Below, one piece after another: positions 53,673-61,928 of a stretch of DNA of 64,000 bases. The DNA is from Mesorhizobium sp. 113-3-3 (GTDB taxonomy: Bacteria > Pseudomonadota > Alphaproteobacteria > Rhizobiales > Rhizobiaceae). The stretch lies in the NCBI RefSeq assembly GCF_016756495.1, contig NZ_AP023243.1:2546501-2610500 (forward strand), given 5' to 3'. A program made the translations under genes and the position numbers. The notes under the pieces are model-generated. The model saw only the letters and a list, made by a program, of their open reading frames with translations, was not told the origin of the DNA and did no database searches. The stretch's first letter is position 1. Each line of letters starts with the position of its first letter.

Positions 53673-54254
53673 TCAAGAGTTCAGCCTTGGCCTTGGCAAT
53701 ACCGTGTAGACGCGAGTGATAAATGCCTGGAATTCCGCCATGTAGCTGCGAAGGAAATCGGCCGTCGTCTCGTCAGTAACTTCGCCTTCATCGGTGATGA
53801 GGCCAGGCTTGAACTGGATGTAGGCTTCCGGTGCATTCATCTGCGGTGAATTGCAGAAGCTAAGTACGCTGCGCAGGCTTTGCTGGGCCACTGCAGTGCC
53901 GATCGCGCCCGGCGACGTCCCGATTACTGCTGACGGTTTGCGCGCGAACGAGTTGGTCCCGTAGGGACGACTTGCCCAGTCGATGGCGTTTTTCAGACCG
54001 CCGGGGATCGACCGGTTGTACTCCGGTGTCACGAACAGCACCGCATCGACCACTGCGATGGCATGCTTGAAGGCTTTGGCAGGTGGGGGAAAATTGGCGT
54101 CGTAGTCGTAGCTGTAGAGCGGTAGGTCCCTGAAGGAAATTTCCTCCATTTCGAGTTCCGGCGGAGCGAGAGCCACCAGTGCCCGGGCTAGCTTGCGATT
54201 GATGGAGGCCGAAGCCAGGCTTCCTATAAAGTAGCCAACCTTATATGCGGTCAT
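53673..54254 (-). CDS. NADPH-dependent FMN reductase (chromate/quinone reductase-like)
   Basis: A 193-residue flavodoxin-like reductase. The FMN phosphate loop GSLASASINRKLA lies at about 11-23, PEYNRSIPGGLKNAIDWASRP at about 80 and GTSPGAIGTAVAQQSLRSVL near 115, matching the ChrR/YieF group that reduces quinones and, incidentally, chromate. It uses NAD(P)H in the cytosol. AGGAAAGAGG precedes ATG 54254. Upstream on the same strand is a short broken frame with its own strong ribosome-binding site and an FNR-type box. Confidence 0.9.
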   Translation of the reverse strand: MTAYKVGYFIGSLASASINRKLARALVALAPPELEMEEISFRDLPLYSYDYDANFPPPAKAFKHAIAVVDAVLFVTPEYNRSIPGGLKNAIDWASRPYGTNSFARKPSAVIGTSPGAIGTAVAQQSLRSVLSFCNSPQMNAPEAYIQFKPGLITDEGEVTDETTADFLRSYMAEFQAFITRVYTVLPRPRLNS

Positions 54255-54546
54255 GGGACACCTCTTTCCTGGACGTTCATCCGATATGCCGATCTGGCGA
54301 AGACCGCGAAAGGCAAAGACACCGCCTGCGAAGTCCAACGGCCGCGGCGTCGCCTGCGTCGCCCCGGAGGCTGCGCGGTGGAAGCAAAAGGCGTCATTGG
54401 CGTGCTGCGAACGCGGTTCTCTCGCAACGTTGCTCTCTTCTTGGCTGGTCCCGGCGCCGCTGATGTCAACGCCGAACTCCTTGATGCGGCTTTCATGCTG
54501 AGACCGAGCGCGAGGATGCTATCGTGACGATGCTTTTGATGCTCAT
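54255..54546 (-). pseudogene. Possible frameshifted small gene upstream of the FMN reductase
   Basis: A very strong AAGGAGCAAGGC precedes an ATG at 54546 that opens only 17 codons (MSIKSIVTIASSRSVSA, stop at 54493-54495). Coding-like sequence continues in another frame (IKEFGVDISGAGTSQEESNV, then ANDAFCFHRAASG), running open into the reductase frame. This looks like a small gene broken by one or two frameshifts. The other reading is a 17-residue leader peptide. Confidence 0.35.
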
Positions 54547-54626
54547 GCCTTGCTCCTTGGGGGGAAAATCCCAGGACGGGAGTTCTTCTTAGAGGACTCT
54601 GTTTACATCGTGCCGCCGGCACCGCG

Positions 54627-54640
54627 TTGACGGTGGTCAA
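54627..54640. promoter_or_regulatory. FNR/FixK-type box in the FMN reductase/hypothetical divergent gap
   Basis: A perfect dyad TTGAC-GGTG-GTCAA. It is centred about 87 bases before the leftward small frame at 54546 and about 149 bases before the rightward gene at 54783, so it could serve either. Confidence 0.6.
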
Positions 54641-54782
54641 TTTCCGTTCTCAAAGTCCCGGGGCGTGTTGTCGGGACCGCCTTCGGGGCCTTTCCTGTTA
54701 CAAATCCTTAATTTTGCTTTCGCACCCAGCACCAACTATGTTTCCGTTCAAAACCAAATCGTCCCAGAAGGAAACGCTGCCG

Positions 54783-55277
54783 ATGAGCTCTCTTCCTCGT
54801 GTGACCGAATGGACCCGAGAGTTTGTATCAAGGCAATTTGATGATCTCGGGCCGGAGGCATGCCTGGCGGAAATCACCGAGTGCCTGACGCGCGAGAACC
54901 CGGAGCTCCTTGACATGGCGCGCAAGTGCGCTGCCGATGTCGACAACGGCCCGAAAGTCATGGTTGGCTTTGGCATGTTCTATCAGCTCATGGTTTCGGC
55001 GTCGTCCGACACAAACCAGAAGCAAATCTTGCATCCATTGCCCCGCGTGACGGCGAAAACGCGCGATTCGCTCGTGCGCGAAATCGACGAAGAGGGCTCC
55101 GAACGGTTCACAATGCGGACCGTCGAAGACCTGGAGCGCTCCAATCCAGAGCTTATGCAGATGGCGCATGGCTTCGCCTCTCAACATCCGGATTACTTGC
55201 GTGTGATGCAGGGCTTTGCCTTGCTTTACAGATCCCTCGTCGTTCAGTCGGGGGCTGACCGGAAGTATCTGCACTGA
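54783..55277 (+). CDS. Hypothetical protein with an internal duplication
   Basis: A 164-residue soluble protein of unknown function. It has two similar halves of about 75 residues: LPRVTEWTREFVSRQFDDLGPEA...LTRENPELLDMARKCA...MVGFGMFYQLMV, and LPRVTAKTRDSLVREIDEEGSER...LERSNPELMQMAHGFA...MQGFALLYRSLV. This internal repeat suggests a helical, dimer-like fold. ATG 54783 has AGAAGGAAA upstream; an earlier in-frame ATG lies at 54738. An FNR-type box upstream places it with the other redox-responsive genes. Confidence 0.75.
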   Translation: MSSLPRVTEWTREFVSRQFDDLGPEACLAEITECLTRENPELLDMARKCAADVDNGPKVMVGFGMFYQLMVSASSDTNQKQILHPLPRVTAKTRDSLVREIDEEGSERFTMRTVEDLERSNPELMQMAHGFASQHPDYLRVMQGFALLYRSLVVQSGADRKYLH

Positions 55278-55376
55278 GAACCAAGATAAGTGTCATCGCC
55301 GCGCAGCGTGAATAGCTCCGCCTCTTGAGTCCTCGATCGGGTTCTTCCTGGGAGCCCGGCCAGGTGGGACGGCGTG

Positions 55377-55778
55377 CTATGGGCGGCGCAGGCTCCTAAC
55401 AAGAGGTTCATCTGCTATCGGCTTCTGCAAGATCGCCGCTACCTTTCCGCGCGCTAGCGGTGCGTCGGCGTAGCCTGTTAATACTACAGTGTGAATGCCT
55501 GTATCGTGCAGCCGATCGATGAGGGCATAGGACTGCTCACCATTTCGTAGATTGATGTCCACCAACGCAGCATCGATGGCGTGCTCGGAAATCAAACGCA
55601 GACCCTCGGCAACAGTGGCCGCTGGTCCGATCGTTTCCGCCCCGTAAGCCTGAAGGAGCCTCTTCAAGCTTATGCCGACATCCCACGAATCTTCGACGAT
55701 GAGGACACACAAGCCACTTAGGCCCAAGGTGCCTGCTTCAGGCAATCCATCAGCATCCAACGAAGTCATGGGCAACAC
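55377..55778 (-). CDS. Single-domain response regulator (receiver only)
   Basis: A 133-residue receiver with the acidic pair ED at 29-30, phospho-acceptor Asp74 in ALVDINLRNG, and Lys in LQKPIADEPLV. No output domain is present, so it probably relays or quenches phosphate. It begins 30 bases after the HWE kinase stop on the same strand, making a kinase-receiver pair of the kind used in alphaproteobacterial light, redox and general stress pathways. Confidence 0.9.
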   Translation of the reverse strand: MLPMTSLDADGLPEAGTLGLSGLCVLIVEDSWDVGISLKRLLQAYGAETIGPAATVAEGLRLISEHAIDAALVDINLRNGEQSYALIDRLHDTGIHTVVLTGYADAPLARGKVAAILQKPIADEPLVRSLRRP

Positions 55779-55808
55779 GCGGCTCGCTATTTTTGAGAAT
55801 GTCCTCGG

Positions 55809-57299
55809 TTAGCGATTGGTGCCATCGACCGAACACTCAATTCTGCAGCTTACGCCATCTGTTCCGAACGCCAGATCTACCTCGCCTCCGAGCTCGAAGG
55901 GGATCAGATTGCGGATGAGATCGGTGCCGTATCCGACCCGCTTTCCAACTACCACAGTTGGGCCATCCAACTCGCGCCATACGAATTCCAAGTTCGCCGC
56001 ATCACCGTTCGACCCGCGGTTCCATGTGGCCGAGACCCGGCCATTCGGCACCGACAGAGCTCCATACTTCGCGGCATTGGTCGCGAGCTCGTGAAGCACC
56101 CTTGCCACGGCCTGAGTTTCGGCCGCGCCCAGGATGATATCCGGTCCACTGATGATAATATTCGTGCCGTTCACGTATGGCGCAAGCTGGTTGCGAACCA
56201 ACACATCAAGGCCGACCCCCTTCCAACCGCCTTGGCTCAGCAGCGTATGCGCGGCTGCCATACATTGGATGCGCCCATCGAGCGATTGAAGGAAGGTGTC
56301 AGCGGTAAGGCTTCCTTGGTGCGATGACTTTGCGACAGCTGCAACTTGAGCGAGGATGTTCTTTACGCGGTGGTCGAGCTCGGCGAGCAAAAGCTGTTGG
56401 CGCATCTCGATACGCTTGCGCTCGGAAATGTCGCGGCAAATGCTTGACGCCCCAATGATCCTGCCGTTCGGATCAATTATCGGGGAAATCGTCGACGAAA
56501 CATCGACCCGGCCCCCGTTCTTGTCTTGCCGAACCGTTTCAAAATTCTCGATGCCGTCGCCGTATGGGAGACGTTTGAGATTTGCCACTTCATCGGTTGG
56601 CTGATCTGCCGGAAATAGGATCGCGACCGGCTTGCCGATAACTTCCTCGGCCATGTAGCCGAACATTCGGCCCGCGCCCTTGTTCCAACTGATTATCATG
56701 CCATTCAAGTCTTCGCCGAAGATTGCGTCGTGACCGGACTCGACGATGGAGGCGACCCGCTGCACCGCGTTCAGATTGAGCCAAGTCTGATAGGCGGTCG
56801 CTGCGAAGGCACTCAAGCTGGTCATCACGCGCAAGTCTTCCGCATCGAAGCGGCGACTGGTGTCATGCGCGACGACCCAGATTGTGCCGACTGCTTCAGC
56901 CTTGATGTAGAAGGGAATCAGAAGTCCTTCCTCAAGAACAGGCCTGATGGGTTCCCAATAGGGGAAATCGACTTCGGGATGAGAGCATATCATGGCGACG
57001 CCCTGGTCAAGGACCGTGCCGCATGGACCAAAGTTGCGCGGTGTTCCACCGTTTAAGTGAGGAGCCCACTGCCCGGCGATGGCGCGCCAATGAAAATTAC
57101 TCTTCCCGTCACCTTCTTCCAGGATGCTGAGCCCGGCGGAGTGCGCGCGACATAGGCCTAAAGCGGTATCGGCGAGCTTCCGCAAGATGCCTTCGGGCGA
57201 GCTCGCCAATTCATGCGCCAAAGTGATCAGAGCTTGGTTCTCTGCAGCGTAATTGGACGCGCGCGACGGACGCCGCCGCAATTCCTCCGCGGAGATCAT
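55809..57299 (-). CDS. GAF-PAS HWE-family sensor histidine kinase
   Basis: A 496-residue soluble kinase. GAF covers about 22-175, PAS about 180-295, then the HWE kinase core with His310 in LAELDHRVKNILAQV, ELATNAAKYGAL as N-box, and the signature Trp-x-Glu in FVWRELDGP. This family is enriched in Rhizobiales. The partner is probably the receiver at 55377. The cue, sensed in the cytosol, is unknown. Confidence 0.93.
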   Translation of the reverse strand: MISAEELRRRPSRASNYAAENQALITLAHELASSPEGILRKLADTALGLCRAHSAGLSILEEGDGKSNFHWRAIAGQWAPHLNGGTPRNFGPCGTVLDQGVAMICSHPEVDFPYWEPIRPVLEEGLLIPFYIKAEAVGTIWVVAHDTSRRFDAEDLRVMTSLSAFAATAYQTWLNLNAVQRVASIVESGHDAIFGEDLNGMIISWNKGAGRMFGYMAEEVIGKPVAILFPADQPTDEVANLKRLPYGDGIENFETVRQDKNGGRVDVSSTISPIIDPNGRIIGASSICRDISERKRIEMRQQLLLAELDHRVKNILAQVAAVAKSSHQGSLTADTFLQSLDGRIQCMAAAHTLLSQGGWKGVGLDVLVRNQLAPYVNGTNIIISGPDIILGAAETQAVARVLHELATNAAKYGALSVPNGRVSATWNRGSNGDAANLEFVWRELDGPTVVVGKRVGYGTDLIRNLIPFELGGEVDLAFGTDGVSCRIECSVDGTNR

Positions 57300-57599
57300 G
57301 GAACGGACGTTAGGTTTGAGCTGCGGCCAACCGTCGTGGTGCGCTGCTTCGCCGACTGCCTCGCATGCTCGGCTTGCACTTAATCCACCTAACGCCGCGA
57401 CCTGAGCGATAAGTCACATCTCGCGCGGCTTGCCTATCCTAACTTAGATCATTCAGGATGTCATCATTTACGGATGCTATCATGCGCGGTCGAATGTGGA
57501 GAGAATCGATCGAAGCCGGGCTCGGGATACGCGCCGTGCCGAATGTTATGAGACCGCGCCTCAGTCCCCGCATTCCCCGAAAGTGACCTGCCGAACTAA

Positions 57600-57626
57600 C
57601 ACGCCCTGCTGCGATAGCAGGGCGTG
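57600..57626 (-). terminator. Hairpin downstream of the PRC-barrel gene
   Basis: A perfect 11-bp stem CACGCCCTGCT/AGCAGGGCGTG with a 5-base loop lies 20 bases after the PRC-barrel stop codon. The following minus-strand bases (TTAGTT) make only a weak T-run. The 347-base gap 57300-57646 otherwise shows no gene. Confidence 0.6.
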
Positions 57627-57646
57627 GAGGAGGGTGATTACGGCGG

Positions 57647-58078
57647 TTATTTTTGTTGGTATTTGAACTCCGGCATCTTCTGGAGTTCTTCCTTGCTTCC
57701 TTGGGCGAGCACGATATTCGAGCCATCGGAGCTGATATCCAAGGCGTTGTAGGGGATGGCGACGAGGTAGCCGCCGAGACCGAGGAAGCCGCCGACCTGG
57801 AGGACGGCAAACAGCACCTTCTCGCGATCGACGATGAGGTCGTCGATCTTGCCGATCTTCTCGCCTTTCTGGTTTTGGACCTTGGCGCCGACGAGTTCGG
57901 AGGCGCGGTAACCTTTCGCCACAGCCTTTACATCGACGTCCAACACAACGACGTTCTGTGAGAACGCCGGCCGTGTCGCTGAGGGTAGGAAGATGGCGCT
58001 GGTGAGGAGCGTGCTTGCGCCGACCGCAAGCACAAGGTGAAGGCTGAAATACTTGTCGGAGGCGCTTTTCTTGTTCAT
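57647..58078 (-). CDS. Exported PRC-barrel domain protein
   Basis: A 143-residue protein with an N-terminal signal or anchor (LHLVLAVGASTLLTSAIFL, about 14-33). A PRC-barrel follows at about 58-130 (YRASELVGAKVQNQKGEKIGKIDDLIVD, VLFAVLQVGGFLGLGGYLVAIPYNAL). Exported PRC-barrels of this type are stress-induced in rhizobia; the function is unknown. An FNR-type box lies about 115 bases upstream. Confidence 0.88.
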   Translation of the reverse strand: MNKKSASDKYFSLHLVLAVGASTLLTSAIFLPSATRPAFSQNVVVLDVDVKAVAKGYRASELVGAKVQNQKGEKIGKIDDLIVDREKVLFAVLQVGGFLGLGGYLVAIPYNALDISSDGSNIVLAQGSKEELQKMPEFKYQQK

Positions 58079-58186
58079 GACGGATCTCTCTGAGCTTGGG
58101 GAAGCGACGCTGGGGATCGAGGCGACGTGCCCTTCACCTCAGCTTCGCAGGCTCGGTGATCATCAATTGAAGGTGGTTTTTGCGCC

Positions 58187-58200
58187 TTGACGCCTATCAG
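58187..58200. promoter_or_regulatory. FNR/FixK-type box upstream of the PRC-barrel gene
   Basis: TTGAC-GCCT-ATCAG, followed by TTTCGCG. The surrounding 60 bases (58145-58208) resemble the region around the next box (58608-58671), sharing TCGCA(G/A)GCTC(G/C)GTGATC upstream. The two promoters may have been duplicated. Confidence 0.6.
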
Positions 58201-58251
58201 TTTCGCGACTTCCTTGCTGGTCAAGGCACCAGGGGAGTCGCCGCAGAATCT

Positions 58252-58560
58252 TCACTTCGCCGGCTTGTCAGCGATGATAACCAATTTATGAATTTCGGGT
58301 GGCTCTGCGAACATGTCGCCTGCCTTGATCTTCTCCATCAATGCGGCCGCAACCTTTCCGTTGAGATGCGCGTCACGTCCGGCTTCGTCGTCGAATGTAT
58401 CGAATATGGCGAAAGAGGCAGGTCCTCCCTGGATGGCATACCATGAGATGGTGCCTGGTTCGGCGTTGACCAGCGGAACCGCCGATCGCAGGAAGTTCGC
58501 AACCTCTTCCTCCTTGCCGGGCTTGGCTACAATCGGAACGTACAGCGCAAACTTTGTCAT
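58252..58560 (-). CDS. Antibiotic biosynthesis monooxygenase (ABM) family protein
   Basis: A 102-residue dimeric alpha-beta barrel protein: KFALYVPIVAKPGKEEEVANFLRSAVPLVNAEPGTISWYA, then FAIFDTFDDEAGRDAHLNGKVAAALME. The YgiN/ABM family acts on quinol-like or small aromatic substrates without cofactors, but a specific role cannot be read. It has its own FNR-type box about 96 bases upstream and lies after the HdeD-Prx-DsbA operon. Confidence 0.88.
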   Translation of the reverse strand: MTKFALYVPIVAKPGKEEEVANFLRSAVPLVNAEPGTISWYAIQGGPASFAIFDTFDDEAGRDAHLNGKVAAALMEKIKAGDMFAEPPEIHKLVIIADKPAK

Positions 58561-58649
58561 TGTGGTCTCCTGTTGGAATCTTCGCAGATGATTTGGGTTG
58601 CTCGGCCTCGCAAGCTCCGTGATCGTCGATTGCCGTTGGTCTCGGCGCG

Positions 58650-58663
58650 TTGACGCCCATCAG
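58650..58663. promoter_or_regulatory. FNR/FixK-type box upstream of the ABM gene
   Basis: TTGAC-GCCC-ATCAG within GCGTTGACGCCCATCAGTTT, centred about 96 bases before the ABM start. Confidence 0.6.
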
Positions 58664-58684
58664 TTTCGCGCCATATGTTTCCGA

Positions 58685-59227
58685 TCAACGCACCGGGGCA
58701 AGAGCATCCATCACAGTCTGGATCGATGCCGAGAGTTCTGGTGCGCTGTAGCCGCCATTGTAGCGCAACCCGTTGACAAAGAAGGTCGGGGTCCCGTTGA
58801 CGCCGCTGCGGACGCCGCCGATAAAGTCGGCCTGTATTTTGTCGCGGTGGAGCGACCGTGCAATCGAATCTCGAAGCCCCATTTGCGGCAGTTTCAGGGA
58901 CCCGGCCAAGGTGAACAGGAACCGGACGCTGAGCTGATGCTGGTTTGCAAAAATGGCGTCGTGCATTTCCCAGAACAGACCATGATCGGCGGCATATTCC
59001 GCGGCTTCCGCCGCGATCGGAGCGACAGGATGAATTTCCGCCAGGGGAAAGTGCCGGAAGACAATGCGCAGCGCCTGGCCGTACCGGCCCTCCAGGAAAT
59101 GCATCACCGGATTGGCGGCAGCGCAATGAGGGCATTGATAGTCGCCATATTCCACAAGGGTAACGATGGCATTCTGCGCGCCGCGCGCGTGGTCACGCTG
59201 ATTGACGGGCGCTCTTAGGGTCGACAT
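58685..59227 (-). CDS. DsbA-like thioredoxin-fold protein without signal peptide
   Basis: A 180-residue DsbA-family protein. The active site CPHC lies in EYGDYQCPHCAAANP near residue 36, the helical insertion at about 70-140, and the cis-proline loop GTPTFFVNG near 150. No signal peptide is visible from ATG 59227, which follows GGAGAAG, so it probably works in the cytosol as a reductase or isomerase. Its start lies within the 3-prime end of the peroxiredoxin gene (35-base overlap), so the two are coupled and may act together. Confidence 0.88.
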   Translation of the reverse strand: MSTLRAPVNQRDHARGAQNAIVTLVEYGDYQCPHCAAANPVMHFLEGRYGQALRIVFRHFPLAEIHPVAPIAAEAAEYAADHGLFWEMHDAIFANQHQLSVRFLFTLAGSLKLPQMGLRDSIARSLHRDKIQADFIGGVRSGVNGTPTFFVNGLRYNGGYSAPELSASIQTVMDALAPVR

Positions 59228-59705
59228 TTTTCTTCTCCAGACTTGGCATTTGATCCAGGGCGTCCAAAATGCCGTCAGCCCCGGGATTGACTGCGATCGG
59301 CGAGAGATAACTCCAGGCGATGGCGCCCTTTTCGTCGACGATAAAAAGTGCGCGGGCGCTCTCACCGACCTCGTCGCGATAGACTCCATAGGCGCGTGAG
59401 ATTTCTCCCTTGGGATGGAAATCCGCCAGCAAAGGAAAATGGATGTTTCGGTCTCTTGCGAAGGCTTGGTGGCACCATGCTCCGTCCACGGAGATCCCCA
59501 CTAACTCGGCACCCCTTTTGCGGAATTCGGAAAGCACGTGGTTGTAAAGCGTCATCTGATCGCCGCAGACTGGGCTCCAGTCGGCCGGATAGAACGCCAG
59601 GATCACGCGCCTGCCCGCGAATTCTGACAGCGATAGGGTCTGGTCGGGCGTCACATGAAGATTGAAGTCTGGTGCCTTCGTTGCAGGTGCTAGGATTGAT
59701 GGCAT
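59193..59705 (-). CDS. Peroxiredoxin (AhpC/TSA, BCP-like)
   Basis: A 170-residue peroxiredoxin. The peroxidatic Cys47 lies in PADWSPVCGDQ and a second Cys78 in GAWCHQAF could resolve it. The context YP(A)DWSPVC differs from the typical YPxDFTxxC by a Trp. It reduces peroxides in the cytosol, possibly recharged by the DsbA-like protein whose gene overlaps its 3-prime end. It is second in the HdeD-Prx-DsbA operon, 23 bases after HdeD. Confidence 0.9.
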   Translation of the reverse strand: MPSILAPATKAPDFNLHVTPDQTLSLSEFAGRRVILAFYPADWSPVCGDQMTLYNHVLSEFRKRGAELVGISVDGAWCHQAFARDRNIHFPLLADFHPKGEISRAYGVYRDEVGESARALFIVDEKGAIAWSYLSPIAVNPGADGILDALDQMPSLEKKNVDPKSARQSA

Positions 59706-59728
59706 GGTTCGCTCCTTCGAAGATTGCT

Positions 59729-60337
59729 CTAAGCGGCATTGGCGGCAGCCAGATTGCTAGGGCGGGAGGTGCGTTGGGAACGCAATTTGTAGGCCAGCAT
59801 CAGCAGCGTCACGCCCAGAACCAGAGCATGAGCTCCGACCCAGAAGGTGAGGACCAGCGCACCGACAAACGGCGAGATTGTGAGTACTAATCCGAGAAGT
59901 ATGCTTGCGATGCCGGCGATTGCCAACCAGACGCGGCCATGATCGATCTTGAGCCGGAACACAGAAATCAGCATGAATACACCTGAGACAAGCGCCCAGG
60001 CCGCGACAAGAAAGACGAAGGCGAGCACTGTGATGCCCGGCCATAGGATGGCCACGGCGCAGGCTGCGATGCCAAGGATGCCGTTGAGGAGCAGCCAAAC
60101 CCAATGCTCTCCCTTGCGTGCCCCGCGCACTGCCATGATGATCCCGAAGACGCCGTCGATCAAACTGAAGGCGGCAAAGACCACGACCAGCGATAGCATT
60201 GTGACAACAGGCATCGCGAAAGCAGCGATGCCAAAAAGAATCGCGACGACGCCACGTAGCGCGACAGCCCACCAATTGTTGGCGAGTATGTCGTTCATCG
60301 CCTCAGTCCTCGCATTGTCGTACGATGAGATGGTCAT
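59729..60337 (-). CDS. HdeD-family membrane protein
   Basis: A 202-residue inner-membrane protein with six hydrophobic segments in three related hairpins (WWAVALRGVVAILFGIAAFAMP, WLLLNGILGIAACAVAILWPG, WLAIAGIASILLGLVLTISPF), the HdeD/DUF308 pattern. E. coli HdeD is linked to acid resistance; rhizobial members are stress-induced. ATG 60337 follows GGAGAG, and an earlier ATG lies at 60349. It heads an operon with a peroxiredoxin and a DsbA-like gene. Confidence 0.9.
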   Translation of the reverse strand: MTISSYDNARTEAMNDILANNWWAVALRGVVAILFGIAAFAMPVVTMLSLVVVFAAFSLIDGVFGIIMAVRGARKGEHWVWLLLNGILGIAACAVAILWPGITVLAFVFLVAAWALVSGVFMLISVFRLKIDHGRVWLAIAGIASILLGLVLTISPFVGALVLTFWVGAHALVLGVTLLMLAYKLRSQRTSRPSNLAAANAA

Positions 60338-60506
60338 TGTGCTCTCCATTCGGACTTGAGATTGCTGGCCTTCGCTGGTGATGCGACTGTCGACCTTTGT
60401 GACCTCGGGTGCGCTTAGGCAGGGGAGCCTCCCGGTGATTGGCCCTGCCGCATACGCCGGCCAAGCGCTCTATCGCCGACTCCACTTCCCATTTCTCGCA
60501 CTGCCG

Positions 60507-60531
60507 AAGACCAGTTCCTGCGTCAGGTTCC
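60507..60531 (-). promoter_or_regulatory. Weak EcfG/RpoE2-type promoter match upstream of HdeD
   Basis: Read on the minus strand, GGAAC (60531-60527) is followed after 18 bases by TT (60508-60507). The -10 reads TCTT instead of CGTT, and the site is about 170 bases before the start codon. It could be chance. Confidence 0.25.
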
Positions 60532-60585
60532 GCAGCCTTCGGAGCATTTCGCGGTGAACGCTAGAAGACCTTCGCTACCCCGGCG

Positions 60586-60599
60586 TTGATGACCATCAG
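60586..60599. promoter_or_regulatory. FNR/FixK-type box between HdeD and aldo/keto reductase genes
   Basis: TTGAT-GACC-ATCAG, nine of ten consensus positions, centred about 73 bases before the aldo/keto reductase start and about 255 bases before HdeD. The 328-base gap contains no gene. Confidence 0.65.
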
Positions 60600-60665
60600 T
60601 TTTGCGGACATGGCTGTCCGATAGGATCGCAACGATCCGCTAGCGCAGCAGGGGAAAAAGGTTTC

Positions 60666-61514
60666 ATGCCCACGACCATCCTCCGGACAACGCGATTACA
60701 AACCGGCGAAGAGGTTCCGGTTCTCGGCCAGGGGACCTGGGGCATGGGAGAGAAGCCGAACCGTCGCGCCGACGAAGTCTCAGCGCTCAGGCTCGGCCTC
60801 GACCTCGGCATGTCGCTTATCGACACCGCCGAGATGTACGGCGATGGCGGCGCGGAGGAGATTGTCGGTGAGGTCGTCGCCGGACGGCGCGACGAAGTTT
60901 TTATCGTCAGCAAAGTTTTGCCAACCCATGCCTCGCGCCTCGGCGTGGCGACCGCGTGCGCCAACAGCCTGAAACGGTTGCGCACCGACCGGATCGACCT
61001 TTACCTCCTGCATTGGCGTCTCGGGACGCCACTTGCAGAGACGGTCGCGGGTTTCGAGTTGCTCAAAGCTGCGGGAAAAATCCGGCATTGGGGCGTCAGC
61101 AATTTTGATATTGCAGATATGGTCGAACTCGCTGGCGTTGCTGACGGAAAGAGCGCGCAGACGAACCAAGTGCTCTACAACCTGATGAGGCGCGGCATCG
61201 AGTACGATCTTCTGCCTTGGTGTCGTCAGCGCGGAATTCCGATCATGGCCTATTCGCCAGTGGAACAGGGCGTCCTGGCGGACGACGGGCGTCTCGCCAA
61301 GGTCGCCGAGCGGTACGGCGTGAGCCGGTCGCAGATCGCGCTTGCCTGGGTACTGCGCCAAGAGGGCGTCATTGCCGTTGCGAAAGCGAGCAAGCTGGAT
61401 CATGTCCGGGAAAATCGCGCCGCGCATGATATCCGAATCATGCCCGAGGACTTGCATAACCTTGATCGCGCCTTCCCGCCGCCAACCGGGAAGCGCCCGC
61501 TCGAGATACTGTAG
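60666..61514 (+). CDS. Aldo/keto reductase
   Basis: A 282-residue (alpha/beta)8 NADPH-dependent reductase. The catalytic tetrad is visible as Asp and Tyr in LIDTAEMYGDG, Lys in FIVSKVLP and His in YLLHWR. The cofactor end has VAKASKLDHVREN. It resembles the YeaE/2,5-diketogluconate-reductase group. It probably detoxifies reactive aldehydes or reduces keto sugars. An FNR-type box lies about 73 bases upstream. Confidence 0.92.
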   Translation: MPTTILRTTRLQTGEEVPVLGQGTWGMGEKPNRRADEVSALRLGLDLGMSLIDTAEMYGDGGAEEIVGEVVAGRRDEVFIVSKVLPTHASRLGVATACANSLKRLRTDRIDLYLLHWRLGTPLAETVAGFELLKAAGKIRHWGVSNFDIADMVELAGVADGKSAQTNQVLYNLMRRGIEYDLLPWCRQRGIPIMAYSPVEQGVLADDGRLAKVAERYGVSRSQIALAWVLRQEGVIAVAKASKLDHVRENRAAHDIRIMPEDLHNLDRAFPPPTGKRPLEIL

Positions 61515-61599
61515 AGCATATGTGGGTTTAGCTTGGCCGCAAACCACGTGAGGATCAAGGTTTGGGCGAGCAGGACATCGTTCATTCTTATCGCGCCTG

Positions 61600-61785
61600 T
61601 CAGCGACGAGCACGGCTTGGCGTGTCGGAATCAAGCGTCAGGCCAGGGCTTGCCGAGGCGTTGGTCGGCGAATCAGCTTTCCGGGAAGCGCACCTTGCGG
61701 GCATTCCTTTGGTTGCATGTGTGCCCGGCCGGCCGAGACGCACCGAAACCCACGAGGGCGGATCACTCGCTGGGAAGGACTCCAT
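61600..61785 (-). CDS. Possible small protein with ESFPASDPPSW motif
   Basis: A 61-residue frame starting MESFPASDPPSW. This motif (ESFPASDPP) recurs in very short proteobacterial proteins of unknown function, which is the main support. There is no good ribosome-binding site, and the true start may lie upstream. It is the only candidate gene in the 414-base gap 61515-61928. Confidence 0.35.
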   Translation of the reverse strand: MESFPASDPPSWVSVRLGRPGTHATKGMPARCASRKADSPTNASASPGLTLDSDTPSRARR

Positions 61786-61928
61786 GCCGGCCAACGCCAC
61801 CAAGTCAACATCCCTGGCTTCTGGCTGACCTCGATCCTGCCTCGTCTTCCGGTCCAAGCTGCGTTCTCCTTCGTCGAGAGCCGGCCGGACCGTAGTACAG
61901 TCCGGCCGCCCGCGACGGCTTCTCCGGG

